This document shows positions 15,848 through 24,345 of a stretch of 64,000 bases of DNA, one piece after another (position 1 is the stretch's first letter; the number at the start of each line of letters is the position of its first letter). The position numbers were made by a program, and so were the translations under genes. Source of the DNA: Bradyrhizobium sp. AUGA SZCCT0176 (GTDB lineage: Bacteria > Pseudomonadota > Alphaproteobacteria > Rhizobiales > Xanthobacteraceae); NCBI RefSeq assembly GCF_018130145.1, contig NZ_JAFCMB010000015.1:1-64000 (forward strand), given 5' to 3'. The notes under the pieces were generated by a model that saw only the letters and a list, made by a program, of their open reading frames with translations, had not been told where the DNA came from and made no database searches.

Positions 15848-17491
15848 TCAGGGCAGCGCCCGTTCCAGCAGACCAGCGACGTCGGCGCTGGCAAGATCGA
15901 CCGCGCCGTACATGCTGGCGTGATTCCCGGCAAGGCGCGTGGCGGCAAACAGTTCCGCATGCCGTGGCGACACCGCATTGAGCGCCGCCGCGGCGGCGAG
16001 CAGCGCCAGTTTTTCGACCGCCAGCCGGGCCACCCGTTCGCTGTCGGGCCGGCGGAAAGCTTTGCCGATAAAACCGACCGCCTCGCCGGCCCTCGGCAGG
16101 CCCAGCGTTTCACCGGTGAGTTCGTGCAACACGGCGGATGCCGCCTCGGCCTCGCGCGACAGCGCCCGGAGCACGTCGAGGCACATCACATTGCCTGACC
16201 CTTCCCAGATCGCGTTGACCGGCGACTCCCGGTAATGCCGCGCCAAAATCCCCTCCTCGACGTAGCCGTTGCCGCCGAGGCATTCCATCGCCTCATAGAG
16301 AAAACCCGGTGCGCTCTTGCAGACCCAGTATTTGATCGCCGGCATCAGCAGCCGCATATAGGCGGCCTCTTTGGCGTCTGACGGCGCCCGGTCGAACGCC
16401 CGGCACAGCCGCATGACCAGCGCGATCGAGGCTTCGACATGCAGCGCCATATCCGACAGCACCGCTTGCATCAGCGGCTGGTCGGCGAGATGCTTCTGAA
16501 ACACGCTGCGGTGCCTTGCATGGTGCAGCGCATGCGCCAGGCCCGAGCGCATCAGGCCGGCGGAGGCAATCGCGCAATCCTGCCGCGTCAGCTGCACCAT
16601 CTGGATGATGGTGCGGATGCCTTTGCCCTCGTCATCGATGCGCTCCGCATAGGCGCCTGTGAATTCCACTTCTGATGAAGCATTGGAGCGGTTGCCGAGC
16701 TTGTCCTTCAGCCGCTGGAAGCGGATCGCGTTGACGGACCCATCGGGCGCAAAGCGCGGCATGAAGAAACAGCTCAGGCCGTCGCCCGCCTGCGCCAGAA
16801 CCAGGAACGCATCGCACATCGGCGCCGACATGAACCATTTGTGGCCGGTGATGCGATAGGCATCGCCGTCTCGCTCGGCGCGCGTCATGTTGGAGCGCAC
16901 ATCGGTGCCGCCCTGCTTCTCGGTCATGCCCATGCCGACCGTCATGCCGCCCTTGGTCCACCACGGCGCAAAGCCGGGATCATAGGTACGCGTCGCCAGC
17001 ACCGGCATCACCTTCGCCAGCAGATCCGGCTGCTCGGCCAGCGCCGCCACCGAGGCGCGCGTCATGGTGATCGGACAGAGATGCCCGGTCTCGACCTGCG
17101 AGGCGATGTAGAATTGGGCGGCGCGCACGACTTCCGAAGCACCGCCTGCCGGCTTGCCGTCGGCGTTCCACGTCGAATTGTGCACGCCAGCATGGGCCGA
17201 GTGGGCCATCAGCTCGTGATAGGCCGGGTGAAACTCGACCTCGTCGCGGCGGTTGCCGCGGGAATCGAAGGTCCGCAGCTTCGGGGTGTTCTCATTGGCA
17301 GCACGGCCTCGCGCCGCCATTTCGGCCGAACCCCAGTGCTGGCCGAAGTCGGATAGTTCACGGCTCGCCTCGCCACCGCCATTGGCGGCTACCGCCTCGG
17401 CCAGCGGCCGGTCGGCCGCGAACAGGTCGACATCTTCGAACGGCGGCGACTGATTGAAGACCTCGTGGGTCGAAAATGATGCCTGGCTCAT
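15848..17491 (-). CDS. AidB-like acyl-CoA dehydrogenase
   Basis: This 547-residue flavoprotein has the acyl-CoA dehydrogenase fold. The N-terminal region (HEVFNQSPPFEDVDLFAADR) and the long N-terminal domain before the core match the AidB/isovaleryl-type subgroup. Core signatures are GMGMTEKQGGTDVRSN, ITGHKWFMSAPMCDAFLVLA and, near the C-terminus, CLGGNGYVEEGILARHYRES with AIWEGSGNVMCLDVLR. The catalytic base of this subgroup cannot be assigned surely. The ATG at 17491 is chosen over one 48 bases upstream because MSQASFSTHEVF is the family-like start. A role in acyl-CoA oxidation or alkylation stress is inferred. Confidence 0.92.
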   Translation of the reverse strand: MSQASFSTHEVFNQSPPFEDVDLFAADRPLAEAVAANGGGEASRELSDFGQHWGSAEMAARGRAANENTPKLRTFDSRGNRRDEVEFHPAYHELMAHSAHAGVHNSTWNADGKPAGGASEVVRAAQFYIASQVETGHLCPITMTRASVAALAEQPDLLAKVMPVLATRTYDPGFAPWWTKGGMTVGMGMTEKQGGTDVRSNMTRAERDGDAYRITGHKWFMSAPMCDAFLVLAQAGDGLSCFFMPRFAPDGSVNAIRFQRLKDKLGNRSNASSEVEFTGAYAERIDDEGKGIRTIIQMVQLTRQDCAIASAGLMRSGLAHALHHARHRSVFQKHLADQPLMQAVLSDMALHVEASIALVMRLCRAFDRAPSDAKEAAYMRLLMPAIKYWVCKSAPGFLYEAMECLGGNGYVEEGILARHYRESPVNAIWEGSGNVMCLDVLRALSREAEAASAVLHELTGETLGLPRAGEAVGFIGKAFRRPDSERVARLAVEKLALLAAAAALNAVSPRHAELFAATRLAGNHASMYGAVDLASADVAGLLERALP

Positions 17492-17510
17492 GGCGGGTCT
17501 TGCTCCGGGA

Positions 17511-18275
17511 TCAATTCCGTCGCGCAATCGGAAAATCATAGGCCTGCCGGCCGACCCCCGGCAGCGAAAAGTGCCACCACTCCTTCGAATAGTTCACAAA
17601 ACCTTGCTTCGCCATCGCAGCCACCAGCGCATTCCGCGATCGTCGTTGCGCCGGCGTGATCGAGGGGGCGGCGGTATGCGATTTGACGTCCGAGCAATCA
17701 TAGCCGGTGCCCATATCGACGCTGCCTTCCGGCGCGCGCGCCTCTGCAGGCGCGGTGCAATCGGCGTAAGCCTTGGTGGAATCGAACTTCGCGGAATTGT
17801 CGGCGGTCAGATCGACCAGGGTCAGATCGAGCGCGGCGCCGGTCGAATGTCCGGACCGGGTCGCGATATAGCCCAGGCGGAACAAATCGGCCTTACGGAA
17901 GGCCGGGTTATAGCGGCGTTCGGCAGGTGTCTCCTTGCCGTTCTTCGACCACGCCACCATGTCGGCGACCGCGCGTTCGGGCCGATAGCAGTCGAACATT
18001 TTCAACGACAGCTTTTGCCTGGCGAGTTCCTGCTGGATGTTCTTCAGCGCCAGGCCGACCTCGCGCTTCACGACGCATTCGGCGCCGTCATACCCCCTCA
18101 GCGGCTTGCCGACAAAGTTGTTCGACGTGGCGTAGCGCATGTCCTGGATGATGCTGGGATCGATATCGCGCAGGTAGACGAAGCCGCCCGGCAGGGCCTG
18201 TGCTCGCACAGCCTGCGGGCTGGACAAGCCAAGACCGGTTAATGTGATCACTAAAATGGCCTGCCATTTCTGCAT
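17511..18275 (-). CDS. Secreted D-alanyl-D-alanine dipeptidase (VanX/DdpX family)
   Basis: This 254-residue zinc dipeptidase has a signal peptide (MQKWQAILVITLTGLGLSS to about residue 25). Zinc-binding and catalytic elements of the VanX family are visible: the SGHSTGAALDLTLVDL stretch containing HxxxxxxxD, the MGTGYDCSD motif, and the C-terminal EWWHFSLPG containing Glu and His. It also has the substrate arginine region FDCYRPERAV. It cleaves D-Ala-D-Ala from wall turnover or for nutrition; resistance to glycopeptides is not implied. GGAAGG precedes the ATG at 18275. Confidence 0.92.
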   Translation of the reverse strand: MQKWQAILVITLTGLGLSSPQAVRAQALPGGFVYLRDIDPSIIQDMRYATSNNFVGKPLRGYDGAECVVKREVGLALKNIQQELARQKLSLKMFDCYRPERAVADMVAWSKNGKETPAERRYNPAFRKADLFRLGYIATRSGHSTGAALDLTLVDLTADNSAKFDSTKAYADCTAPAEARAPEGSVDMGTGYDCSDVKSHTAAPSITPAQRRSRNALVAAMAKQGFVNYSKEWWHFSLPGVGRQAYDFPIARRN

Positions 18276-18416
18276 CGAACACCTTCCCCGCGCGCTGAAC
18301 GCGGCCCAATTGCGGCAACCCTCTTTACCCTGCGCGGCGACAGACCGGGGGATAACTCGCAAGCCCCCTATTCGCACTTGCCCCGCATGGGAAGTCTGCC
18401 TATAGCTCTCGTTTTA

Positions 18417-19370
18417 ATGACCCCTGCATCGAAATCGACCTTCGTCCTCGGTCACCGGCATCTGCTGGGAATCGAGGGGCTTTCCGCCGCCGATATTACC
18501 GGCCTGCTCGACCTTTCCGAGGAATATGTCGAGCTCAACCGCCAAGTAGACAAAAAGCGCACTTCGCTGCGCGGTCGCACCCAGGTGAACCTGTTCTTCG
18601 AGGCCTCGACCCGCACCCAATCCTCGTTCGAACTGGCCGGCAAACGGCTCGGCGCCGACGTCATGAACATGTCGGTATCCTCGTCCTCGATCCGCAAGGG
18701 CGAGACGCTGATGGACACCGCCGTCACGCTCAATGCCATGCATCCGGACATCCTGGTGGTGCGCCACCACGCGTCAGGTGCGGTGGAACTTCTGGCGCGC
18801 AAGGTTGACGGTTCCGTGATCAACGCCGGCGACGGCAGCCACGAACATCCGACCCAGGCGCTGCTGGATGCGCTGACCATCCGCCGCAACAAAGGCCGGC
18901 TGGAAGGCCTCGTGATCGCGATCTGCGGCGACGTGATGCATTCCCGCGTCGCCCGCTCCAATATCCTGCTGCTCAACACCATGGGCGCCCGCGTCCGCGT
19001 GGTGGCGCCCTCCACGCTGTTGCCGCGCGGCATCGAGCGGATGGGCGTCGAGGTGGCGCGCGACATGCGCGAGGGCCTCAACGGCGCCGACATCGTCATG
19101 ATGTTGCGGCTGCAGCGCGAGCGGATGAACGGCTCGTTCGTACCGTCGTCGGGCGAATATTTCCATTATTTCGGTCTCGACCAGAAGAAGCTCGCCTACG
19201 CAAAACCCGACGCGCTGGTGATGCACCCCGGTCCGATGAACCGCGGCGTCGAGATTGATTCATTCGTGGCGGACGGAGCGCAATCGCTGATCCGCGAGCA
19301 GGTCGAAATGGGAGTGGCGGTGCGCATGGCGGTGCTTGAAGCACTCGCCCGTAACCTGCCGAACGCCTGA
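18417..19370 (+). CDS. pyrB: Aspartate carbamoyltransferase catalytic subunit
   Basis: PyrB joins carbamoyl phosphate and aspartate in the first committed step of UMP synthesis. The 317-residue product has the carbamoyl phosphate site FFEASTRTQSSFE, then HEHPTQALLDALTI and the aspartate-side HPGPMNRGVEIDS. The ATG at 18417 (MTPASKSTFVLGHRHLLGIE) gives the usual length; an upstream in-frame start at 18378 is less likely. There is no pyrI. It is followed 1 base later by a dihydroorotase-like gene; in pseudomonads the inactive homologue is needed to assemble this enzyme, and the same could hold here. Confidence 0.97.
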   Translation: MTPASKSTFVLGHRHLLGIEGLSAADITGLLDLSEEYVELNRQVDKKRTSLRGRTQVNLFFEASTRTQSSFELAGKRLGADVMNMSVSSSSIRKGETLMDTAVTLNAMHPDILVVRHHASGAVELLARKVDGSVINAGDGSHEHPTQALLDALTIRRNKGRLEGLVIAICGDVMHSRVARSNILLLNTMGARVRVVAPSTLLPRGIERMGVEVARDMREGLNGADIVMMLRLQRERMNGSFVPSSGEYFHYFGLDQKKLAYAKPDALVMHPGPMNRGVEIDSFVADGAQSLIREQVEMGVAVRMAVLEALARNLPNA

Positions 19371-19371
19371 C

Positions 19372-20673
19372 ATGCTGACCGATCGCCGCCCCATCCTCCT
19401 GGCCAACGCCCGCGTCGTCGACCCCTCGCGCGACTTCGACGGCCCTGGTGACGTCCTGATCGCCGACGGCGTGATCCGCGACTCAAAGCGCGGCATCGGC
19501 GCTGCCGGCGTCCCCGAAGGCACCGACATCGTCAATTGCGCCGGCAAGGTCGTCGCCCCCGGGCTGATCGACATGCGCGCCTTTGTCGGCGAACCCGGCG
19601 CCAGCCACCGCGAAACCTTTGCTTCCGCCAGCCAGGCGGCGGCCGCCGGCGGCATCACCACCATCATCTGCCAGCCGGACACCTCGCCGGTGATCGACAA
19701 TTCGGCCACCGTCGACTTCGTGCTGCGCCGGGCGCGCGACACCGCGATCGTCAACATTCACCCGATGGCGGCGCTGACCAAGGGCATGGGCGGCGAGGAA
19801 ATGACCGAGATCGGCCTTTTGAAGGCCGCCGGCGCCGTCGCCTTTACCGATGGCGCCCACAGCGTCACCAATGCGCAGGTGATGCGGCGCGCTCTGACCT
19901 ATGCGCGCGATTTCGACGCGCTGATCGTGCACCACACCGAAGACCCCGACCTGGTCGGCGAAGGCGTGATGAACGAAGGCGAGTTTGCCGCACGGCTGGG
20001 CCTGGTCGGCATTCCCAATGCCGCCGAGGCCGTTATGCTGGAACGCGACATGCGCCTGGTGGCGCTGACCGGCGGGCGCTATCACGCAGCGTCACTGAGC
20101 TGCATCGAGTCGCTCGAAATCCTCAAGCGCGCGCGAGACGCGGGACTTGCAGTTTCGGCGTCGGTTTCGATCAACCACGTCACACTGAACGAAAACGACA
20201 TCGGTCCCTACCGAACGTTCCTGAAACTGTCGCCGCCGCTGCGCACCGAGGACGACCGTCTGGCGCTGGTCGCGGCCGTGGCCTCCGGCCTGATCGACGT
20301 CGTGATGTCCGATCACAATCCGCAGGACGTCGAAGTAAAGCGACTGCCGTTCGCGGAAGCCGCCGCCGGCGCGGTCGGGCTGCAGACCATGCTGCCGGCG
20401 GGCCTGCGGCTGATCCACAATGGCGAGATGGACTTCAAGACCCTGATCCGCGCGATGTCGACGCGCCCGGCCGAGATTTTGGGCCTCCCCGGCGGCTCGC
20501 TGCGCGCGGGTTCCCCTGCCGACGTCGTCGTGATCGATGCCGACGTACCCTGGGTGCTCGACCGCGACGACCTCAAATCGCAATGCAAAAATACGCCGTT
20601 CGACGAAGCCCGCTTCTCGGGCCGCGTCGTGCGTACTATCGTGGGCGGACGGACGGTCTATGAACATGTCTAA
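19372..20673 (+). CDS. Dihydroorotase-like protein, predicted non-catalytic
   Basis: This 433-residue amidohydrolase-fold protein has the dihydroorotase order of motifs (APGLIDM, FASASQAAAAGGITTIICQP, SPPLRTEDDRLALVAAVASG, SDHNPQ). However, the metal-binding HxH after GLIDM reads Arg69-Ala70-Phe71, and the conserved histidine of the AHxS motif is Ser241 (YHAASLS). Without these ligands it is unlikely to hydrolyse dihydroorotate. It starts 1 base after pyrB, as in the pyrB-pyrC' pairs of Pseudomonas, where the pseudo-enzyme is structural. It would then be annotated pyrC by name only; an active pyrC should exist elsewhere in the genome. Confidence 0.9.
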   Translation: MLTDRRPILLANARVVDPSRDFDGPGDVLIADGVIRDSKRGIGAAGVPEGTDIVNCAGKVVAPGLIDMRAFVGEPGASHRETFASASQAAAAGGITTIICQPDTSPVIDNSATVDFVLRRARDTAIVNIHPMAALTKGMGGEEMTEIGLLKAAGAVAFTDGAHSVTNAQVMRRALTYARDFDALIVHHTEDPDLVGEGVMNEGEFAARLGLVGIPNAAEAVMLERDMRLVALTGGRYHAASLSCIESLEILKRARDAGLAVSASVSINHVTLNENDIGPYRTFLKLSPPLRTEDDRLALVAAVASGLIDVVMSDHNPQDVEVKRLPFAEAAAGAVGLQTMLPAGLRLIHNGEMDFKTLIRAMSTRPAEILGLPGGSLRAGSPADVVVIDADVPWVLDRDDLKSQCKNTPFDEARFSGRVVRTIVGGRTVYEHV

Positions 20674-20674
20674 T

Positions 20675-20730
20675 AGAGCGTTTTCAAGCGAAGTGGGTAC
20701 CGGTTCGCGTCAAGAAAACGCGTCAAAAAA
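20675..20730. repeat. Dispersed ~55-bp palindromic repeat, copy 2
   Basis: In plus orientation the copy reads agagcgttttcaagcgaagt then gggtaccggttcgcgtcaag and aaaacgcgtcaaaaaa. It differs at a few positions from the copies at 26273 and 61887. It fills the gap between the dihydroorotase-like gene and plsY. Confidence 0.9.
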
Positions 20731-20768
20731 AGACGTGCGCGAAATACTCCGCGGCGGGAGCAACGCCG

Positions 20769-21362
20769 ATGTCGTTTGAACCATTCCTCGTTGTTGCGTT
20801 TTTCGTGGGTTATTTCTTCGGCTCGATTCCATTCGGGCTGCTGCTGACCAAGTTCGCCGGCACCGAGGATCTGCGCTCGATCGGCTCCGGCAGTATCGGC
20901 GCCACCAACGTGCTTCGCACCGGCCGCAAGAGCCTCGCCGCCGGGACGCTGATCGGCGACGCGCTCAAGGGCACGCTCGCGGTCGTCGTCTGCGGCTATT
21001 ATGGCGGCCCCAACGCCGCAATGCTGGCCGCATTCGGCGCCTTTCTGGGGCATCTCTATCCGGTCTGGCTCAAGTTCAAAGGCGGCAAAGGGGTCGCGAC
21101 CTATATCGGCGTGCTGATCGGCCTGTTCTGGCCTGCGGCCGTCGTGTTCTGCGTGATGTGGATCGCGACCGCCATCACCACGCGCTACTCATCGCTGTCG
21201 GCATTGATCGCGGCCTTCGTGACGCCGCTGTTCCTGTGGTGGTTCCTCCACCCGGCGCTGGCTTCGCTGTTTGTGGTGATGACGCTATTGCTGTTCTACG
21301 CGCACCGCGAAAATATCAAGCGCTTGCAGACCGGAACTGAGAGCCGGATCGGCGCGAAATAA
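20769..21362 (+). CDS. plsY: Acyl phosphate:glycerol-3-phosphate acyltransferase
   Basis: PlsY transfers an acyl group from acyl phosphate to glycerol-3-phosphate, the first step of membrane phospholipid synthesis, at the inner membrane. The 197-residue protein has about five hydrophobic segments and the three conserved loops: GSIPFGLLLTK, then IGSGSIGATNVLRTGRK and HLYPVWLKFKGGKGVAT, plus HRENIKRL at the end. The ATG at 20769 is supported by the GCGGGAG-type stretch upstream. It follows the dihydroorotase-like gene after a dispersed repeat and is convergent with the amidase gene. Confidence 0.97.
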   Translation: MSFEPFLVVAFFVGYFFGSIPFGLLLTKFAGTEDLRSIGSGSIGATNVLRTGRKSLAAGTLIGDALKGTLAVVVCGYYGGPNAAMLAAFGAFLGHLYPVWLKFKGGKGVATYIGVLIGLFWPAAVVFCVMWIATAITTRYSSLSALIAAFVTPLFLWWFLHPALASLFVVMTLLLFYAHRENIKRLQTGTESRIGAK

Positions 21363-21364
21363 TC

Positions 21365-22606
21365 CTACTTCTGCGCCAGCGCCTCCTCGACGAACCGCGC
21401 TGCCGCCAGCGCTTTCGCATCGTCGCCATAGCGCGCGATAACCTGCACGCCCACCGGCAATCCGCCGGCAGCGATATGCGCGGGGATGTTGACGCAGGGC
21501 GTCCCCATCAGCGTCCACAGCCGGTTGTAGCGGGCGTCGCCCGTCGAGCCCAACCCCGCAGGTGCTGCCCCCGGGGCTGATATGGCCAGCAGCACGTCGA
21601 CGTCTTCGAAAACTTTTGCCAGCGCGATTCTGGCCTGACGTGTAACTTGCATCGCCCCGTCATAGGCGGCAGGCAGCATGCCCTTGCTTTCGTCCAGCCG
21701 TCCACGCAGGTTCGGCGCGACAGCGTCGTAATGCACGCGGTATTCCCAGGCGAGCGCCTGATGCGCTTCGAATTCCTGCACCGTCGGATGCTCACGCCAT
21801 GCTTCGGCTACGATCTCCGGCATCGCCAGCGTGCGCACGGATGCCCCTGCCCGTTCCGCAGCCTTGGCGGCGATCTGCAGTGCCTCGGCGCCTTCGGCCT
21901 CCGGTGCACCGGCAAAGTCCTGGGTCACGACGCCGATACGCGGCGTCGGCACTGACGCCTGCGGCAAAAATTCATCCCGGCCGGTCATCGCCGCAAGGCC
22001 GTGCGCGACGTCACGAACACCGGCGGCGAACAAGCCAACGGTATCCAGCGTCCACGAATAACACTTCACGCCGACGGTCGGCAGCAGGCGGTAGGACGGC
22101 TTGATCGCGGCACAGCCGCAGAACGAGGCCGGCCGGATCACCGAGCCACCGGTCTGCGTGCCCAGCGCCAGCGGGATCATGCCGGCCGCGACCGCCGCCG
22201 CCGAACCTGCCGATGATCCACCCGGCGTGTGCGCCGTGTTGCGCGGGTTGAGCGTCGCGGTCGGATCTGACGATGCGAACGCCGTCGTCGTGGTCTTGCC
22301 GACGATGCTGGCCCCTGCCGCCTTCAGCGCCATCACGACAGCCGCATCTCCGCGCGATCGAAATCCCTTGTAGATCGACGAGCCCATCTCGGTCGGAAAA
22401 TCAGCGGTATCCATGATGTCCTTGATGCCGACGGCGACGCCGCGCAACGGCCCGGCGTTCTCAGCGCGGATGTTCGGATCATGGCAGACGAAGGCGCCGA
22501 TCGCTTTCTCCTGCGCGCCGATCGCCTCCAGCGACTGGGCAATCGCGGCTTCCGCGGAAAGATCGCCCTGCGCGATACGGCGTTGAAGGTCGGCGAGCGA
22601 GATCAT
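21365..22606 (-). CDS. Amidase-signature family hydrolase
   Basis: This 413-residue enzyme has the full amidase-signature triad: Lys62 in VGIKDIMDT, Ser131 in PGGSSAGSAAAV and Ser155 in TQTGGSVIRPAS. It is shorter than GatA (413 versus 491 residues) and lacks its tRNA-related features, so it is a stand-alone amidase of unknown substrate. AGGAG sits eight bases before the ATG at 22606, which decides this start over a Met two codons upstream. It lies between plsY and dprA on the opposite strand, so it looks inserted into the core gene order. Confidence 0.92.
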   Translation of the reverse strand: MISLADLQRRIAQGDLSAEAAIAQSLEAIGAQEKAIGAFVCHDPNIRAENAGPLRGVAVGIKDIMDTADFPTEMGSSIYKGFRSRGDAAVVMALKAAGASIVGKTTTTAFASSDPTATLNPRNTAHTPGGSSAGSAAAVAAGMIPLALGTQTGGSVIRPASFCGCAAIKPSYRLLPTVGVKCYSWTLDTVGLFAAGVRDVAHGLAAMTGRDEFLPQASVPTPRIGVVTQDFAGAPEAEGAEALQIAAKAAERAGASVRTLAMPEIVAEAWREHPTVQEFEAHQALAWEYRVHYDAVAPNLRGRLDESKGMLPAAYDGAMQVTRQARIALAKVFEDVDVLLAISAPGAAPAGLGSTGDARYNRLWTLMGTPCVNIPAHIAAGGLPVGVQVIARYGDDAKALAAARFVEEALAQK

Positions 22607-22735
22607 GGACATTACTCCTGCGGCGGACCAACGGGTTTTACGGAGCGGACCGGAACGGGGCAACGCATCGGCGGGCATGGCAGCCGTGAGAACAGGTGTT
22701 GCTTGCAATCTCCGGTTGGGCAAAGCTGCACCGAC

Positions 22736-23854
22736 ATGCATGACCGTACGCCCAGCGCGCCCCACCTCACCGATTCCGAGCGGATCGACCGGTTGCGGCT
22801 CATTCGCTCCGACAATGTCGGCCCACGCACCTTCGCTTCCCTGCTCCGCCATTTCGGCAGCGCCCGCGCCGCGCTGGAGCGGCTGCCCGATCTGGCGCGG
22901 CGGGGCGGCGCGTCAGGACCGGGGCGCATCTGCAGCGAGGACGACGCGCGGGGTGAACTCGCGGCTGGCCGAAAGATCGGCATAGCTCTCGTCGCGCCCG
23001 GTGAAGCCGGCTACCCACCGCGGCTGGCCACGCTGGACGATGCGCCGCCGCTGCTTGGCGTCGGCGGCGCGCCCGAGGTGATGATGCGGCCGATGATCGC
23101 GATCGTCGGCTCGCGCAACGCCTCCGGCGCCGGATTGAAATTCGCAAGCCAGATCGCGCGCGACCTCGGCGAAGCCGGGTTTGTCGTTATCTCCGGCTTG
23201 GCGCGCGGCATCGACCAGGCCGCGCATCGGGCAACGGTTGCGAGCGGCACGGTTGCGGTGCTGGCCGGTGGCCATGACCGGATCTATCCGCCCGAGCATG
23301 AGGACCTGCTGGCCGCATTGCTCGAACAAGGCGGCGCGATTTCCGAAATGCCGCTTGGCCACGTGCCCCGCGCCCGCGATTTTCCGCGCCGCAATCGCCT
23401 GATCTCCGGCGCTTCGCTCGGCGTCGTCGTGGTCGAAGCCGCCCACCGCTCGGGATCGCTGATCACGGCTCGCATGGCCGCCGAACAGGGCCGCGAAGTG
23501 TTCGCGGTCCCCGGATCGCCGCTCGATCCCCGCGCCGCCGGCACCAACGATCTGATCAAGCAGGGGGCGACGCTGACCACGGAAGCGACCGACGTGATCA
23601 ACGCAGTCGCGCCGATCATGGAGCGGCCGGTCGCAATTGAAGTGCGCGAGCCCGACGCCGAGCCGCTGGATTTCGACGCGGGCGCCAGCGAACGCAAGCG
23701 CATCATCGACCTGCTCGGACCAAGCCCGATCAGCCTCGACGATCTGATCCGGATGTCGGACGCCTCGCCCGCGATCGTCCGGTCCGTGCTGCTCGAGCTC
23801 GAGCTCGCCGGACGGCTGGAGCGCCACGGCGGCGGACTGGTTTCGCTGATCTAG
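22736..23854 (+). CDS. dprA: DNA-processing protein DprA
   Basis: DprA (Smf) binds incoming single-stranded DNA and loads RecA during natural transformation; it is widely kept even where competence is unproven. The 372-residue protein has an N-terminal helix-hairpin-helix/SAM-like part, the Rossmann core (IVGSRNASGAG, then SGLARGIDQAAH, GGHDRIYPPEH and FPRRNRLISG) and a C-terminal winged-helix (DML1-like) domain. The start at 22736 (MHDRTPSAPHL) is chosen because the upstream frame overlaps the amidase antisense. The stop overlaps that of the convergent HxlR gene by 4 bases (CTAG). Confidence 0.95.
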   Translation: MHDRTPSAPHLTDSERIDRLRLIRSDNVGPRTFASLLRHFGSARAALERLPDLARRGGASGPGRICSEDDARGELAAGRKIGIALVAPGEAGYPPRLATLDDAPPLLGVGGAPEVMMRPMIAIVGSRNASGAGLKFASQIARDLGEAGFVVISGLARGIDQAAHRATVASGTVAVLAGGHDRIYPPEHEDLLAALLEQGGAISEMPLGHVPRARDFPRRNRLISGASLGVVVVEAAHRSGSLITARMAAEQGREVFAVPGSPLDPRAAGTNDLIKQGATLTTEATDVINAVAPIMERPVAIEVREPDAEPLDFDAGASERKRIIDLLGPSPISLDDLIRMSDASPAIVRSVLLELELAGRLERHGGGLVSLI

Positions 23855-24249
23855 TTGGAATTTTTCCCGTCGAACTTGGCGCGCGCGCTTTCGATCTCGA
23901 CCCGGTGATCAAAAGCCCATTTGCCGAGCGCCTCGACCGGCTTCGACAGCCCGCGGCCGAGATCGGTCAATTCATAATCAACGCGCGGCGGAATCGTCGG
24001 GAAGACGGTTCGCGTGACGAGGCCGTCCCGCTCCAGGCCGCGCAGCGTCAACGTCAGCATGCGTTGCGAGATGCCCCCCACCATGCGCTTGAGTTCGTTG
24101 AAGCGCAGCGGCCCGCCACCGAGCATCATGATGACGAACACGCTCCATTTGTCGCCGACCCGCGCCAGGATCGAGGCCACGCCACGGCAGTCGCTGCTCT
24201 CGTGAGCGCTGGGCGGCAGGACAGGCACATTGATGTGCTCGGGTCTCAT
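23851..24249 (-). CDS. HxlR-family regulator paired with azoreductase
   Basis: This 132-residue winged-helix regulator of the HxlR/MarR-like family has the single cysteine characteristic of redox-sensing members near the N-terminus (DCRGVASILARVGDKWSVFV), followed by the wing RFNELKRMVGGISQRMLTLT. Members such as HypR and QorR sense quinones or hypochlorite through this cysteine. It is divergent from a FMN-dependent azoreductase gene, so it probably represses it. The intergenic dyad at 24299-24321 is the likely operator. The target and signal are inferred from this layout. Confidence 0.9.
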   Translation of the reverse strand: MRPEHINVPVLPPSAHESSDCRGVASILARVGDKWSVFVIMMLGGGPLRFNELKRMVGGISQRMLTLTLRGLERDGLVTRTVFPTIPPRVDYELTDLGRGLSKPVEALGKWAFDHRVEIESARAKFDGKNSN

Positions 24250-24298
24250 GGATGTGCTCGGGTTTCAAAAATGTGCGTTCTTGCGGGGTTCTAGGACA

Positions 24299-24321
24299 GT
24301 CACTCATATAGCGCTAGTTAC
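24299..24321. promoter_or_regulatory. Possible HxlR operator in hxlR-azoR intergenic region
   Basis: The arms gtcact and agttac (5 of 6 paired) flank catatagcgct, which includes the perfect 8-bp palindrome tagcgcta (24309-24316). GTxACT/AGTxAC spacing is like that of known HxlR-family sites. It lies in the 96 bases between the two divergent starts. Confidence 0.45.
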
Positions 24322-24345
24322 AAATCAATACCAAGGGTGACCCAA

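Noticed and set aside
17511..18275. Vancomycin resistance (vanX)
   Set aside because: It is a chromosomal secreted DdpX-type dipeptidase with no vanH/A neighbours; its role is in peptidoglycan turnover.
21365..22606. Second gatA
   Set aside because: It has the amidase triad but is 413 residues, not about 490, and is not beside gatB/gatC; a stand-alone amidase is the better call.
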